The translations under genes were made by a program, and so were the position numbers. From assembly GCA_964420035.1 (NCBI GenBank), contig CAYQQR010000042.1:1-36275 (forward strand): DNA of 36,275 nucleotides, read 5' to 3'. This stretch comes from CAYQQR01 sp964420035. Lineage in GTDB: Bacteria; Bacteroidota; Bacteroidia; Bacteroidales; SM23-62. The notes under the pieces are model-generated. The model saw nothing but the letters and a program-made list of their open reading frames with translations. It ran no database searches and had not been told where the DNA came from. Shown here one piece after another: positions 9,564 through 19,224 of this stretch (its first letter is position 1; every line of letters starts with the position of its first letter).

Positions 9564-11003
9564 TTATATTTTTTTCGGCATTTCGGCATCCACAGCTTTG
9601 AGGTGTTCATACAACTTTTGACTCATTCGCTGCACCACATCCGGAAAGGCTGTCGAACGATCTTTTGTTTCGCCTATATCGTCTTTTAGATTAAATAGCA
9701 GCTTTTTATCCAATGTATAATACTCGATCAATTTCCAATCCCCCTCGCGCATAATTCCATGCGGCCAGACTTTGACATTGCCGCGGAAATGCGGAAAATG
9801 AAAAAACAATGGTCGCTTCGGCGCATCCCCGGTTTGTCTGAGTACATTCCATAGACTAACCCCGTCGATATGTTCCGAGGATGAAAAGGGCATCCCAACC
9901 ATTTCGGCGAGTGTTGGTAAAAAATCACAGCTAATGGCTATCATATCGGTAACGCTATCTGCTGGTATCTTGTCCGGGTATCTGACAATGAGCGGTACGC
10001 GAATGCCGCCTTCAAATTCACTGCCTTTTCCGCTCCGTAAAGGCGAATTATCGGTCACGGCGGCTAATCCGCCATTGTCACTGGTAAAAATTACCAGGGT
10101 ATCTTTATCCATATCCAAAGATTTGAGCGCATCCAGTACCTTTCCCACATTGCTGTCTAGATTTTCAATCATGGCCGCATACGCAGGTCTACCTTGCGCT
10201 TTATCACCCCATTGCTGTGCTTTTTTTTGATATTTGGCAAGGAGTTCCTCTTTTGCCTGAATGGGTGTGTGAACAGTATAGTACCAAAGATTCAGATAAA
10301 AAGGCTGGTCATTTGCAGCTCTTTCTTGAAGGTACGTTATCGCTTCATTCGTTAACCGGTCCGTTAAATATTCACCCGGCTCACCACCTGTTAAAGTGGG
10401 AATTTCCAGCTTGTAGCCTGTTGGCGCTTTTCCTTCCCGTTTGTAAGGATAAAAATAGCTCGGCGGCTGCCCCCAGTGGCATCCGGCTACATTTTTGTCA
10501 AATCCTTGCTTTTCAGGATAATAAGGCTCATCACCTAAATGCCATTTACCGATGTGGCAGGAATGGTATCCAATTCCGGATAATCGTTCTGCCAAAGTTG
10601 TTTCTTCACGTGGCAAATGCATATGCATAAAGGCGGGTTTGTATTTTGCTTTTTCTGGAAATCGTAATTGCCCTGACCAAACCGGAATATGCTGGGTAAT
10701 TTTAAGTCGCGCCGGATATTTCCCGGTTAAAATAGACGCTCGTGTGGGAGAACATACAGTACATGCAGAATAAAAATTGGTAAATCGCATGCCCTGTTGT
10801 GCAAGTTTGTCAATATTTGGCGTCTCGTAAAACCGGCTTCCCTGACAGCCCAGGTCCATCCAGCCTAAATCATCTATTAAAATCAACAGAATATTTGGTC
10901 GCTTGGTTTTCTTTCTTGCATAATTCAACCCATTTAAACTAACACCTGATACTCCAAAGACAGCACACTTTAAAAATTGTCTTCTGTTTAAATGATAACT
11001 CAA
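9564..11003 (-). CDS. S1-type sulfatase, Tat-exported, probable TTG start
   Basis: A formylglycine sulfatase of about 479 residues. From the start chosen here, DD is at 44-45 and CSPTR begins at Cys84; GKWHLGD and TSDNGG follow. The Tat-type N-terminus is NRRQFLKCA plus a hydrophobic run. An in-frame ATG exists at 11009, but AGGAG (11014-11010) abuts it with no spacer. The TTG at 11003 has an ideal six-base spacing from the same AGGAG, so I chose it. The upstream sulfatase stops at 11018, only a few bases away, indicating translational coupling. Of the sulfatases in the locus, its signature (CSPTR) is shared only with 620-2002. Confidence 0.9.
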   Translation of the reverse strand: MSYHLNRRQFLKCAVFGVSGVSLNGLNYARKKTKRPNILLILIDDLGWMDLGCQGSRFYETPNIDKLAQQGMRFTNFYSACTVCSPTRASILTGKYPARLKITQHIPVWSGQLRFPEKAKYKPAFMHMHLPREETTLAERLSGIGYHSCHIGKWHLGDEPYYPEKQGFDKNVAGCHWGQPPSYFYPYKREGKAPTGYKLEIPTLTGGEPGEYLTDRLTNEAITYLQERAANDQPFYLNLWYYTVHTPIQAKEELLAKYQKKAQQWGDKAQGRPAYAAMIENLDSNVGKVLDALKSLDMDKDTLVIFTSDNGGLAAVTDNSPLRSGKGSEFEGGIRVPLIVRYPDKIPADSVTDMIAISCDFLPTLAEMVGMPFSSSEHIDGVSLWNVLRQTGDAPKRPLFFHFPHFRGNVKVWPHGIMREGDWKLIEYYTLDKKLLFNLKDDIGETKDRSTAFPDVVQRMSQKLYEHLKAVDAEMPKKI

Positions 11004-11017
11004 AACCATCTCCTGTC

Positions 11018-12478
11018 TTACAAATCATAATATGGATTCGATTCACGTGGTATCGGTGCGTTCGCAGTCTTTTGCCACATATTCAATTCTTTGCGTAGTT
11101 CACTCGCTTTTTCTTTATTTTCTGAAGCAAGGTTTTTTGTTTCGCTCACGTCCTCTTTTAGATTATACAACTCGATCCGGCTATCCTCAAAAAATTCGAT
11201 CAATTTCCAGTCGCCTTTGCGAATGGCGCTCGCCGGAGTTGTGCGCCATCCCATACCTTCACCAACAGTTCCGCCAGGTAAGGGAATAAAATTTTGTTTT
11301 CCATTACCCTGCAAATACAATGGAAAATGCCAAAAGATGGAGCGGTTTTCCAACGCAGGCTCACCTTTCAACAAGGGAACAAAACTTTTTCCGTCTACTG
11401 GTTGATCGGTTGGCAACGGAGCATGACCGAGCTCGGCAAAGGTTGGTAAAAAATCCACACTGGTAATGGGGGTATTGCATGTGCTTCCGGGTTGTATCAC
11501 TTGAGGCCATTTCATACACGTAGGCACACGAATACCCCCTTCATATAAAGAGCCCTTCCCAGCACGAAGGGGAGTGTTATCGGATATGTAGGCTACCCCA
11601 CCGTTGTCCGATGAAAAAATAACCAGGGTATTTTCTTCTAACTTTAATTCTTTGATGGTCCTGATTATCCGACCGACACTAATATCGACAGCTTCAACCA
11701 TAGCTGCATACACTGGATTATAATGCTGATAAGCATTGCCACCCTTTTGCTGTTTCATTTTATATTTATCTACGAGTTTTTGCTTGGCCGTTAGCGGTGT
11801 ATGTACATCCCAATGTGACAAATATAAAAAGAACGGCTGATTTTGATGTTCTGTTATGAATTCGATGGATCTGTCCGTCAATTTTTCCGTTACGGTCGGA
11901 TCATTATAAAAATTGTTTGTAAGGTTCTCAGCACCATTGTTACTGCTAATGTCAAATCCTTGTACATCCGGGCCCAGATGCCATTTGCCGAATCTGGCTG
12001 TTCTATAACCGGCTTGGCCAAGGACTTCTGCGACGGATGTAAATTCCTGTTTTAGCATTTCATCCCGCGATTCAAAGACATCCTGAAAATATTCCGGATT
12101 CGAAATTCCTTCTATAAAATGTTCTCGAACCGGGGTTCTTAATTTCATATATCGCGGATTGCCTTTGGAAGCGCCGCCGGGAGTGTAAGTTTTGTGCCGG
12201 GGAGTGTACATACCGGTCATCAAACAAGCGCGTGTCGGCGCACAATTGGGGGCACCGGCATAGGCATTTGTGAATATCATACCCTCTTTTGCAAGACGGT
12301 CGATATTTGGCGTTTCGTAGAATTTCGCCCCCATAAATTCTACATCTTTCCAACCCATATCGTCAATCAGTATAAAGACAATATTGGTTTTTTTCTTATT
12401 GTCACAGGCTAATGGAGTAAGCATTGGCAGACTGATAACCGTACCAGCTAAACTCTTTAAAAAGGATCGACGCTTCAT
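11018..12478 (-). CDS. S1-type sulfatase, Tat-exported, possible lipoprotein
   Basis: A formylglycine sulfatase of 486 residues with metal ligands DD at about 39-40, signature CAPTR beginning at about Cys79, GKWHLG and SSDNGG. The N-terminus KRRSFLKSL, a hydrophobic run and TPLAC resembles a Tat lipoprotein signal, although the lipobox is not canonical. Two consecutive ATG codons occur; AAGGAG lies three bases before the first (12481) and six before the second (12478), so the second is preferred. It starts within about ten bases of the stop of the GH36-like gene at 12489, which implies co-transcription. It is a close paralogue of the sulfatase at 8081-9523. Confidence 0.93.
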   Translation of the reverse strand: MKRRSFLKSLAGTVISLPMLTPLACDNKKKTNIVFILIDDMGWKDVEFMGAKFYETPNIDRLAKEGMIFTNAYAGAPNCAPTRACLMTGMYTPRHKTYTPGGASKGNPRYMKLRTPVREHFIEGISNPEYFQDVFESRDEMLKQEFTSVAEVLGQAGYRTARFGKWHLGPDVQGFDISSNNGAENLTNNFYNDPTVTEKLTDRSIEFITEHQNQPFFLYLSHWDVHTPLTAKQKLVDKYKMKQQKGGNAYQHYNPVYAAMVEAVDISVGRIIRTIKELKLEENTLVIFSSDNGGVAYISDNTPLRAGKGSLYEGGIRVPTCMKWPQVIQPGSTCNTPITSVDFLPTFAELGHAPLPTDQPVDGKSFVPLLKGEPALENRSIFWHFPLYLQGNGKQNFIPLPGGTVGEGMGWRTTPASAIRKGDWKLIEFFEDSRIELYNLKEDVSETKNLASENKEKASELRKELNMWQKTANAPIPRESNPYYDL

Positions 12479-12488
12479 CATGTTCTCC

Positions 12489-14591
12489 TTATTTTAATTT
12501 ATAGCGCGCGAAAAGAATGTCTGCAGGCTTTTCAATGTGAACTTCTACATAGCCATTTTCCTGCACTTCCAAAGTTCTTTTCTTCTGTTTAGTTCTTAGG
12601 TCTGTTAAGATTAAAGTTTTCCCGTGGATAAAATGTAAGGGGATCATGGCTTTAGACTGGTTGTTGCCGATTTCACGGAAAATCAATACATATCCCTTGT
12701 TTTCATCCTCAATATGACATTGAAATCCAGTCCAACTTTTATCATCTGGTTTGTCGCCAATGGGATAGACATATCCTTTGACTATCTCTGGTCGGACCTT
12801 TTTATAAATATCCAAAATGGCACGGATCTCTTCACGGGCATCATCATCAAGATACTTTAACTCCTGAAAGAAATTCGGGCATCCCATTAGACCAATCGCC
12901 ACAGCATACGTGTGATTATACTGGTCCGCATTGGTTTCCGGTGGATATGCCGCGTCCACATTCTGAATCGGGATTTGCAATTGATGGAGATTTACATAAT
13001 GAGACAGGTGCCACACATCCTGCAATACCCGATATGGACGGTAAAGCACATGATCCGGCAAATGCTGTTTCTGGTTCTGATACCATAAATTTCCGTACTC
13101 TCTTCCGTAAAACATACCCTGGTCCTTGGAACGAACTCCGGTCACATCCCAGTTGATACGCACCGGATGCTCAATGGTATTTAATAGCGTCCTTGCTTTT
13201 TGTCGTAAATGTTCCACTTGTTCATAGGTACTGGTATGATAAAAATCAAATTTCACATAATGAAATTGAGCTTTTCTCATATGCCTGATAAGTGTAGACG
13301 TAGGAATATCGTCTCCATCACACCAAAAACCCAAAATGATGTCATTTTCTTGTGCTTTTTGTACAACTGATTTCCAACCGCTTGGATAGGCTTTTTTACT
13401 GAGTGACCATTTTTTAGCCGGAGACATTTTCTCTTTTTCCCATCTGCCCGCCTGCCATCCGTCATCGATCTGTACCACTTCTATGCCCATTTCATCCGCA
13501 GCATCAAGCTCTTGCAAAATACTGGCTTGAATGGATGATTTCCACCCATCTTGTGAATTGTCTGTACTGCCCCAGTTATTCGCACCGATAAACAGATCCA
13601 CATCCGGTGTTAAAGGATATCGCATTCTATCATATCGTTTTATTGCCTGTTGAAAAGATATTTCTCCGGCATCACTCACAACTGTCCATAATGCCCATCC
13701 CCTGCGAAAACGGCTGGTCAATACGTCAGTAGCTGCTATACCCGCACCGGTTATAACCACATTTTCATTATCACAAATATATTCTCCAGTCCGATAAGAA
13801 TAAGCAAGTTCACTATCCCACTTGCTTCCCTGAACAGGAGTATCAATAACCGGGGCTTCTTTGATGATGGATAATCCACTATGATCATTCTCAAACGCCA
13901 TAAATGCTGCAAATGGATAGTTCTCTGTCTTGGATGGTATCCCGGAACGGATATCCTGTTTTATCATAGGATGTTGCTGATACTTACCTGCCCGTGCGCC
14001 GTTGTGCTTACTGAACGATACAGCCCGCCTTTTTATATTGGCCATGTCCATATTGAACATTTGGATCTGTGCAGCATTGCTGGAGACAGAATCAGGAGAT
14101 TCGAAATTCTGCTGACCCTTGAAACGCAAAAACGTACGAATTCCAGGGGAATCCGGGTAAAGCCAGATCACATATTCTGCGACTGTGTGACATTGTGGAT
14201 ATTCCATGGATACAATGACTTGAAGATGGTCAGACGTGAATCCATTATCATTGCTTTCCATAGCATCGATTGATTTTACAAATACACGCCCATCAGTCAA
14301 ATGAGGGATGTTCCAATCGCATAACTTTTCATCATAGAATCGAATCCACTCCTGTCCGTTTATCAAATCCTTCAAATGTATGGTGGATAATCCACGGTCT
14401 GTTAAGCGCCATTGTTGTTCGATTTTTCCTGTTGAAACAATCAGTATGTTATCGTCTGTTCTGGCAAATGATCTGCCAAAGGTTTCATCTAGATCTGGCA
14501 ATTTTTTCGATGCTAAAGCAGGAACATATAATAAAATCAAAAACAATAAAGTGGTTTTCCATATATGAAACATTCTTTCAGATGAAAACAT
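12489..14591 (-). CDS. GH36-like (clan GH-D) glycosidase, paralogue of 4691-6721
   Basis: A 700-residue putative alpha-galactosidase-type enzyme with a hydrophobic export signal at about residues 10-27. Motifs align with the 4691-6721 protein: ANNWGST (337-343), QIDDGWQ (374-380), YVKFDF with candidate nucleophile Asp449, INWDVT with candidate acid/base Asp482, then FYGREYGN and a C-terminal YPIGDKPDD segment. A perfect GGAGG lies six bases before the ATG. It is flanked by sulfatases with gaps of 25 bases (upstream) and about ten (downstream), so it belongs to the same transcript. The paralogy suggests two activities on related linkages, for example sulfated and desulfated residues. Substrate is inferred from clan resemblance only; INWDVT replaces the usual GH36 acid/base context. 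Confidence 0.83.
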   Translation of the reverse strand: MFSSERMFHIWKTTLLFLILLYVPALASKKLPDLDETFGRSFARTDDNILIVSTGKIEQQWRLTDRGLSTIHLKDLINGQEWIRFYDEKLCDWNIPHLTDGRVFVKSIDAMESNDNGFTSDHLQVIVSMEYPQCHTVAEYVIWLYPDSPGIRTFLRFKGQQNFESPDSVSSNAAQIQMFNMDMANIKRRAVSFSKHNGARAGKYQQHPMIKQDIRSGIPSKTENYPFAAFMAFENDHSGLSIIKEAPVIDTPVQGSKWDSELAYSYRTGEYICDNENVVITGAGIAATDVLTSRFRRGWALWTVVSDAGEISFQQAIKRYDRMRYPLTPDVDLFIGANNWGSTDNSQDGWKSSIQASILQELDAADEMGIEVVQIDDGWQAGRWEKEKMSPAKKWSLSKKAYPSGWKSVVQKAQENDIILGFWCDGDDIPTSTLIRHMRKAQFHYVKFDFYHTSTYEQVEHLRQKARTLLNTIEHPVRINWDVTGVRSKDQGMFYGREYGNLWYQNQKQHLPDHVLYRPYRVLQDVWHLSHYVNLHQLQIPIQNVDAAYPPETNADQYNHTYAVAIGLMGCPNFFQELKYLDDDAREEIRAILDIYKKVRPEIVKGYVYPIGDKPDDKSWTGFQCHIEDENKGYVLIFREIGNNQSKAMIPLHFIHGKTLILTDLRTKQKKRTLEVQENGYVEVHIEKPADILFARYKLK

Positions 14592-14616
14592 ATTTAACCT
14601 CCATAATCATTACCTT

Positions 14617-16086
14617 TTATCTAAACCTTTTTCCTTCAGGGCTTTCAGGTTCGTTTTGCGGGCGAGGTTCAGTTCGACAAATTTTTATATAATCCTTTAT
14701 TTTTTTCATAATTTCTGGATGCTGATCCGCCATATTATGTGATTCATCCATATCTTTGTCAAGATCATACAATTCCAAATCCGCATCGCCATGAGGACGA
14801 ACCGCTTTCCATTTTCCCATACGAACAGCCTGGATAAATCCTCCGGGTACATTTTCTCGGCTAAATCGTTGCCATTCCCAGTAAAGAAATTCATGGTTCT
14901 CCTGACGTCGTCCAACTTTATCCTCACCCAACAGCGTCGGGACTATGGATATCCCGTCTGTATCTTCGGGTACTTTGTCAGATGCCCCGGCAAGCTCAGC
15001 CAGGGTAGGCATGACATCTGGAAAGTACCAAGGCAAATCACTGACCTGTCCTTGCTGGATTTGTCCCGGCCAATAGATAACCATTGGTGTCCGGATGCCG
15101 CCTTCGTACATTGAACGCTTTTGTCCCTGAAACGGACCGCTGCTGTTTAATGTATCTTCAAAGCGGTAGGCAGCACCATTATCTGAACAGAAAAACACAA
15201 TAGTATTTTTATCTATACCAAGTTCTCTTAACATGGCTAATACTTCGCCTACCTGACGATCAACCATGGTGTCCATTGTGGCTATAACTTTCGCCCTTTC
15301 CGGCCAGGGTTTATTTTTGTAGATCTCCCAGGCAGGTTCTTCTTGTGGTATTTTAAATTCACCATGTGGGGGGGTCCAGGGGGCGTAACAGAAAAAAGGG
15401 TTATCCTTGTTTTTGCGAATAAATTTTTTCATTTCATCAAATATAAGATAATGTGAAAATTGTCGTTTCTTACCCGTTTCAGGATCAACATTGCGAAAAG
15501 CTCCGGCACCTTTGTCTATACTTGCATAAAAACCTTCATTGCCAGGCAGGAAATCCTTTTCCCCGTTATGAATCAAATAGTTCGGATAGTAATGATGTGC
15601 ATGCACCTGGTCATAATACCCGTAAAAGGTGTCAAATCCCTGTTTTTCAGCCGCGCCGGTCGTTCGGATATCTCCGAGTCCCCATTTCCCGAATCCGCCA
15701 GTGACGTATCCAGCCTTTTTCAATACTTCTGCCAAAGTTATATCTTTATCCAATAGCGGCACGCCACCAGTATTAGCACGCATTGAGGTATGCCCCATGT
15801 GATATCCTGTCATCAATACACTCCGCGAAGGGGCGCAAACCGTACACCCGGTATATGCATTGGTAAATTTTATACCTCCTTCAGCCATCCGATCAATATT
15901 TGGCGTTTGGACTGTGGTACTTCCGTAACAGCCCAAATTGGCATAGCCCATATCATCTACCATAATGAAAATCATATTCGGTTTTTCTGCTGGCGCGTTT
16001 GGCGAACAACTGTGAAACAAACTTGTCCCTGCTGCAATACCCAATCCAGCATGTGTCATATTTTTTAAAAATTCACGACGTACCAT
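14617..16086 (-). CDS. S1-type sulfatase, Tat-exported
   Basis: A 489-residue formylglycine sulfatase. DD is at 44-45 and the signature CAPSR at 84-88, so this is the serine variant of the C-x-P-S/T-R motif; GKWGLGD replaces the more usual GKWHLGD, and CSDNGA follows. The N-terminus VRREFLKNM followed by a hydrophobic run is Tat-type, and FHSC could be a lipidation site. It shares long near-identical stretches with the sulfatase at 17714-19162 (the GGVPLLDKD and YYDQVHAHHY regions), marking the two as recent paralogues on either side of the six-hairpin glycosidase gene. The ribosome site, AAGGGA, is moderate. The Gly in place of His in GKWGLG is shared by both, so it is a subfamily trait rather than damage. 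Confidence 0.93.
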   Translation of the reverse strand: MVRREFLKNMTHAGLGIAAGTSLFHSCSPNAPAEKPNMIFIMVDDMGYANLGCYGSTTVQTPNIDRMAEGGIKFTNAYTGCTVCAPSRSVLMTGYHMGHTSMRANTGGVPLLDKDITLAEVLKKAGYVTGGFGKWGLGDIRTTGAAEKQGFDTFYGYYDQVHAHHYYPNYLIHNGEKDFLPGNEGFYASIDKGAGAFRNVDPETGKKRQFSHYLIFDEMKKFIRKNKDNPFFCYAPWTPPHGEFKIPQEEPAWEIYKNKPWPERAKVIATMDTMVDRQVGEVLAMLRELGIDKNTIVFFCSDNGAAYRFEDTLNSSGPFQGQKRSMYEGGIRTPMVIYWPGQIQQGQVSDLPWYFPDVMPTLAELAGASDKVPEDTDGISIVPTLLGEDKVGRRQENHEFLYWEWQRFSRENVPGGFIQAVRMGKWKAVRPHGDADLELYDLDKDMDESHNMADQHPEIMKKIKDYIKICRTEPRPQNEPESPEGKRFR

Positions 16087-16107
16087 AGCGTTTCCCTTTT
16101 ATTTGAA

Positions 16108-17685
16108 TTACAGTTTTTCGAATTCAACAGAGGCTGTATGTGTCTCACCTGGTTTTACTTTTATGACTGCTGACACAAACGGCCGTCCCATCAAATCCTC
16201 GTCTTTATGTGCATCAACTGTTTGGTTATCGACCTTGATTTTATTAAATTCCCCGTAGAATTTTGCTCTCCATTCAAACTCCTTTCCTGATTCATGGGTC
16301 AAAGTTGTTTTTATATTGCCATTATGTTTCACATTCAATGTATTGCCCATTACTGGCAGCTTTTCGAATTCAATCCATTTTGTTTCATCTTTTAATTGAG
16401 GGAGAGTTTTAATTCTATGTTGCTGGGCATTGGGTTCGATGCCCATCATGCCGGATATCATGCTCCCCAATACGGCATAGGATACTTCGGGATAGTCCCG
16501 TCTGGGAGTTTCCGGTGAGCTTAATTTTTCAATGAGTTGGTATGCTTTTTGGGGATATCCATATCTATAATAGATCCCTGGAAAATAAGACAAACTTTCA
16601 ACGTTTAACGGATCACAATCAATATCATGGAAATGTTCCATTTGTTGAACAAGAGAATGTATTTTATCCACATCTCTTAATGCGTTGCTGTAAAGAAGAA
16701 ATCGTTGAGCTGCACCGGTAAACAGAAACTGACCATTAATTAACAAAAGTGAATAGAACTGCTGTTCCCGCTCATTCCAAAAGTATTGATCAATGAGTTT
16801 TCGGATTGACTCGCCTTTATTTTGAAATTTTTTAGCTGCTTGATGCTTGCCTTTAATCTGTAAAATTCGTGCGTAATCATCAAAAGCTGCCTGTTGCAAC
16901 GCCAAAAGATCAACTCCTAATCGGACAAGCCCTCTTACTCCTTCCTCATATGATGGCGGTCCTCGTGTAACCTGGAGACGTTCTTTTTCACTTATTTTAT
17001 TACCAACAACCAAAGACAACATTTTGTAGGGATCATCGATTTTGAGATTAATGTATCGTTCTCGAATCATAGCTTCATCAGAACCGAGTTGCCATCTCTC
17101 AACATAATCAGTGGTTGTACGCTCATAAAATTCTAGTAAAACTGGATCATTAATATACCGCTCATCGCCTGTCCAGTTGTACATGCGCCAGCAACAATCC
17201 AGCACATCGAAATTTGCCGGTAAATTGTAGTGAAATGCCTCGTCGTTTATATAGTCAATTGGGGCAGGTTTGTCATCCTTGTTAATTTCCCAGTAACTGC
17301 ACCAGTCTCTTGAATCGGAAATACCTTCTGCAAACTTTAACAGCATATTCATATTATATCGCTGTAATCCCAACACATGTGCACCCAATGCCTGATGCGC
17401 AACATCTCGCATACAAAACGCTGACCTGCCCGGCAATGCGGCTTCGTACCACGGTCCGACCGGATCATTTGGATTGACATATGCCAAGGCCTGCTGTTTT
17501 GCCCACTTGAAAGCCTTTAACAGTTGTTTATCAGAAGTCGTCATTGTCAATTCGCTTTTTTCCAGATTCTGCAACGTATTATGACCTGCTGCAAAAGTCT
17601 GAGACACAAAAAGCAGAAGACCCAAGAATACAACCATCCTGTATTTTTTGTTCACTAATCTTTTATAATCAATCAAGAAATTCAC
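16108..17685 (-). CDS. Six-hairpin (alpha/alpha-barrel) glycosidase-like protein, GTG start
   Basis: A 525-residue secreted protein with a signal peptide ending near residue 33 (TFAAG) and a largely alpha-helical body. The segment at residues 77-98, with GPWYEAALPGR and FCMRDVAHQ, is typical of six-hairpin glycosidase-like proteins found in glycan-utilisation loci; in that superfamily conserved acidic residues in the barrel are catalytic. The last 120 or so residues look beta-rich. I cannot assign a CAZy family. GTG is the start: AGAGGTGAG lies just upstream, and this frame gives a proper signal peptide. The gene lies between two paralogous sulfatases with gaps of 28 and 21 bases, so it is likely an exo-acting enzyme on a desulfated oligosaccharide. 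A non-hydrolytic or phosphorylase role cannot be excluded. Confidence 0.78.
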   Translation of the reverse strand: MNFLIDYKRLVNKKYRMVVFLGLLLFVSQTFAAGHNTLQNLEKSELTMTTSDKQLLKAFKWAKQQALAYVNPNDPVGPWYEAALPGRSAFCMRDVAHQALGAHVLGLQRYNMNMLLKFAEGISDSRDWCSYWEINKDDKPAPIDYINDEAFHYNLPANFDVLDCCWRMYNWTGDERYINDPVLLEFYERTTTDYVERWQLGSDEAMIRERYINLKIDDPYKMLSLVVGNKISEKERLQVTRGPPSYEEGVRGLVRLGVDLLALQQAAFDDYARILQIKGKHQAAKKFQNKGESIRKLIDQYFWNEREQQFYSLLLINGQFLFTGAAQRFLLYSNALRDVDKIHSLVQQMEHFHDIDCDPLNVESLSYFPGIYYRYGYPQKAYQLIEKLSSPETPRRDYPEVSYAVLGSMISGMMGIEPNAQQHRIKTLPQLKDETKWIEFEKLPVMGNTLNVKHNGNIKTTLTHESGKEFEWRAKFYGEFNKIKVDNQTVDAHKDEDLMGRPFVSAVIKVKPGETHTASVEFEKL

Positions 17686-17713
17686 TTCTCACCTCTAATT
17701 GAAATGATATCTT

Positions 17714-19162
17714 TTATCGAAAGTCCCATCCTAATGGTTCAGGTTCCTGTGGTCTGGCATCTATGTGCGCTTCATTCATATAGTCAATCATTTTATTCAA
17801 AACATCCGGGTAGTTATGGGCAATATCCGTTGTTTCTCCGGGATCTTGTTCAAGATCATATAGTTCATAGGGCGCTCCCTTTTCAGGCATAACAGCTTTC
17901 CATTGTCCCATCCGTGCTGCCCGAATAAATCCACCGGCTGCTCCCTCATTACGAAAACGTTGCCATTCCCAATAAAGAAAATTATGTTCCTTTTGTTTAT
18001 CTTTGACTATTCCTGGTAACAATGTTGGTACAATTGAGATGCCATCAATATCTGGAGGCAAAAATTGATCAGCTCCCGCGAGTTCGGCAAGTGTTGGCAT
18101 AAAGTCTGTGAAATACCAGACATAGTCACTTGTTTGTCCTGCCGGAACCTTTCCTGGCCAATAAGCAATCATAGGCACCCTGATACCACCTTCATAATAA
18201 GTGCTTTTTCCTCCTCTAAATGGTCCGTTTAAATCCAAAGGACCGATTTCAGGAAAGCCGTTATCGGAACAAAAAATGACCAGGGTATTATCGTGAATGC
18301 CCAATGATTCGAGCAATTGCAACAACTCTTTTACATCCTGGTCTATCATAGTCGTCATGGAGGCAATCAGCTTGGCCCTTATTGGCCAATCCTTATCTCT
18401 ATACATTTGCCAGGCAGGTTCGTTTTCAAGTATCCGGTAATCCCCATGCGGAGGGGTCCAGGGCGCAAAACAGAAAAATGGTTGATCCTTGTGCTTTCGG
18501 ATAAATTCAAAAGTCTTTTCCTTTATCAAATAATGAGAGTATGTTCTTTCTTTGCCTGTTTCAGGATCAACTGCAGGATAAGCTCCGGAAGGTGTATCGC
18601 CTTTATAAAAAGTTCCGTTCTCAGGCAATGGATCTTTATCGCCATTATGTATCAAATAATCCGGGAAATAATGGTGCGCATGAACCTGATCATAGTACCC
18701 GTAAAAAGTGTCGAATCCCTGTTTCTCCGCGGCTCCGGTCGTGCGTATATCTCCGAGTCCCCATTTGCCAAACCCGCCTGTGGCGTACCCGGCATTTTTC
18801 AAAACTTCAGCAAGTGTTACATCTTTATCCAGCAAGGGCACACCACCCGAATTGGCCCGCACGGAGGTATGCCCCATGTGTTTACCTGTCATCAATACAC
18901 TGCGTGACGGTGCACATACCGTACAGCCGGAATATGCCTGGGTGAATTTTAAACCTTTCAAAGCCATTTCGTCAATATTAGGTGTTTTAACATGTTTTGA
19001 GCCATAACATCCAACACCCCCATATCCCAGGTCATCCACCATGATTAAGACAAAGTTTGGTTTTGATGGCAGGGAAGCCTTGCTACAGTTGCATAATGAT
19101 GACATGCATCCCAAACCTAAAATACCCAGACTTTTTAGAAAACCTCTTCTCTTCATTTCCAT
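17714..19162 (-). CDS. S1-type sulfatase, Tat-exported
   Basis: A 482-residue formylglycine sulfatase closely related to the one at 14617-16086. It has DD at 43-44, CAPSR at 83-87, GKWGLGD and CSDNG. The N-terminus KRRGFLKSL, a glycine-rich hydrophobic run and a cysteine pair (LCNC) is Tat-type with possible lipidation. GGAG lies seven bases before the first ATG, supporting the start. The neighbouring six-hairpin glycosidase and second copy of the same sulfatase group suggest that this pair acts on two forms of the same sulfated residue, or on different positions. The 62-bp gap to the upstream GH36-like gene shows no terminator. Confidence 0.93.
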   Translation of the reverse strand: MEMKRRGFLKSLGILGLGCMSSLCNCSKASLPSKPNFVLIMVDDLGYGGVGCYGSKHVKTPNIDEMALKGLKFTQAYSGCTVCAPSRSVLMTGKHMGHTSVRANSGGVPLLDKDVTLAEVLKNAGYATGGFGKWGLGDIRTTGAAEKQGFDTFYGYYDQVHAHHYFPDYLIHNGDKDPLPENGTFYKGDTPSGAYPAVDPETGKERTYSHYLIKEKTFEFIRKHKDQPFFCFAPWTPPHGDYRILENEPAWQMYRDKDWPIRAKLIASMTTMIDQDVKELLQLLESLGIHDNTLVIFCSDNGFPEIGPLDLNGPFRGGKSTYYEGGIRVPMIAYWPGKVPAGQTSDYVWYFTDFMPTLAELAGADQFLPPDIDGISIVPTLLPGIVKDKQKEHNFLYWEWQRFRNEGAAGGFIRAARMGQWKAVMPEKGAPYELYDLEQDPGETTDIAHNYPDVLNKMIDYMNEAHIDARPQEPEPLGWDFR

Positions 19163-19224
19163 GAAATTACTCCGCCCTTTATTAGTTTCAGTTATTGCTC
19201 AAACGTCAGTGATTTCTGAATGGA

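Noticed and set aside
18317..18907. 196-codon + strand open frame opposite the sulfatase gene at 17714-19162
   Set aside because: It lies wholly antisense to a well-supported sulfatase, has no recognisable domain, and similar frames occur opposite the paralogous sulfatase only because the codons are similar.
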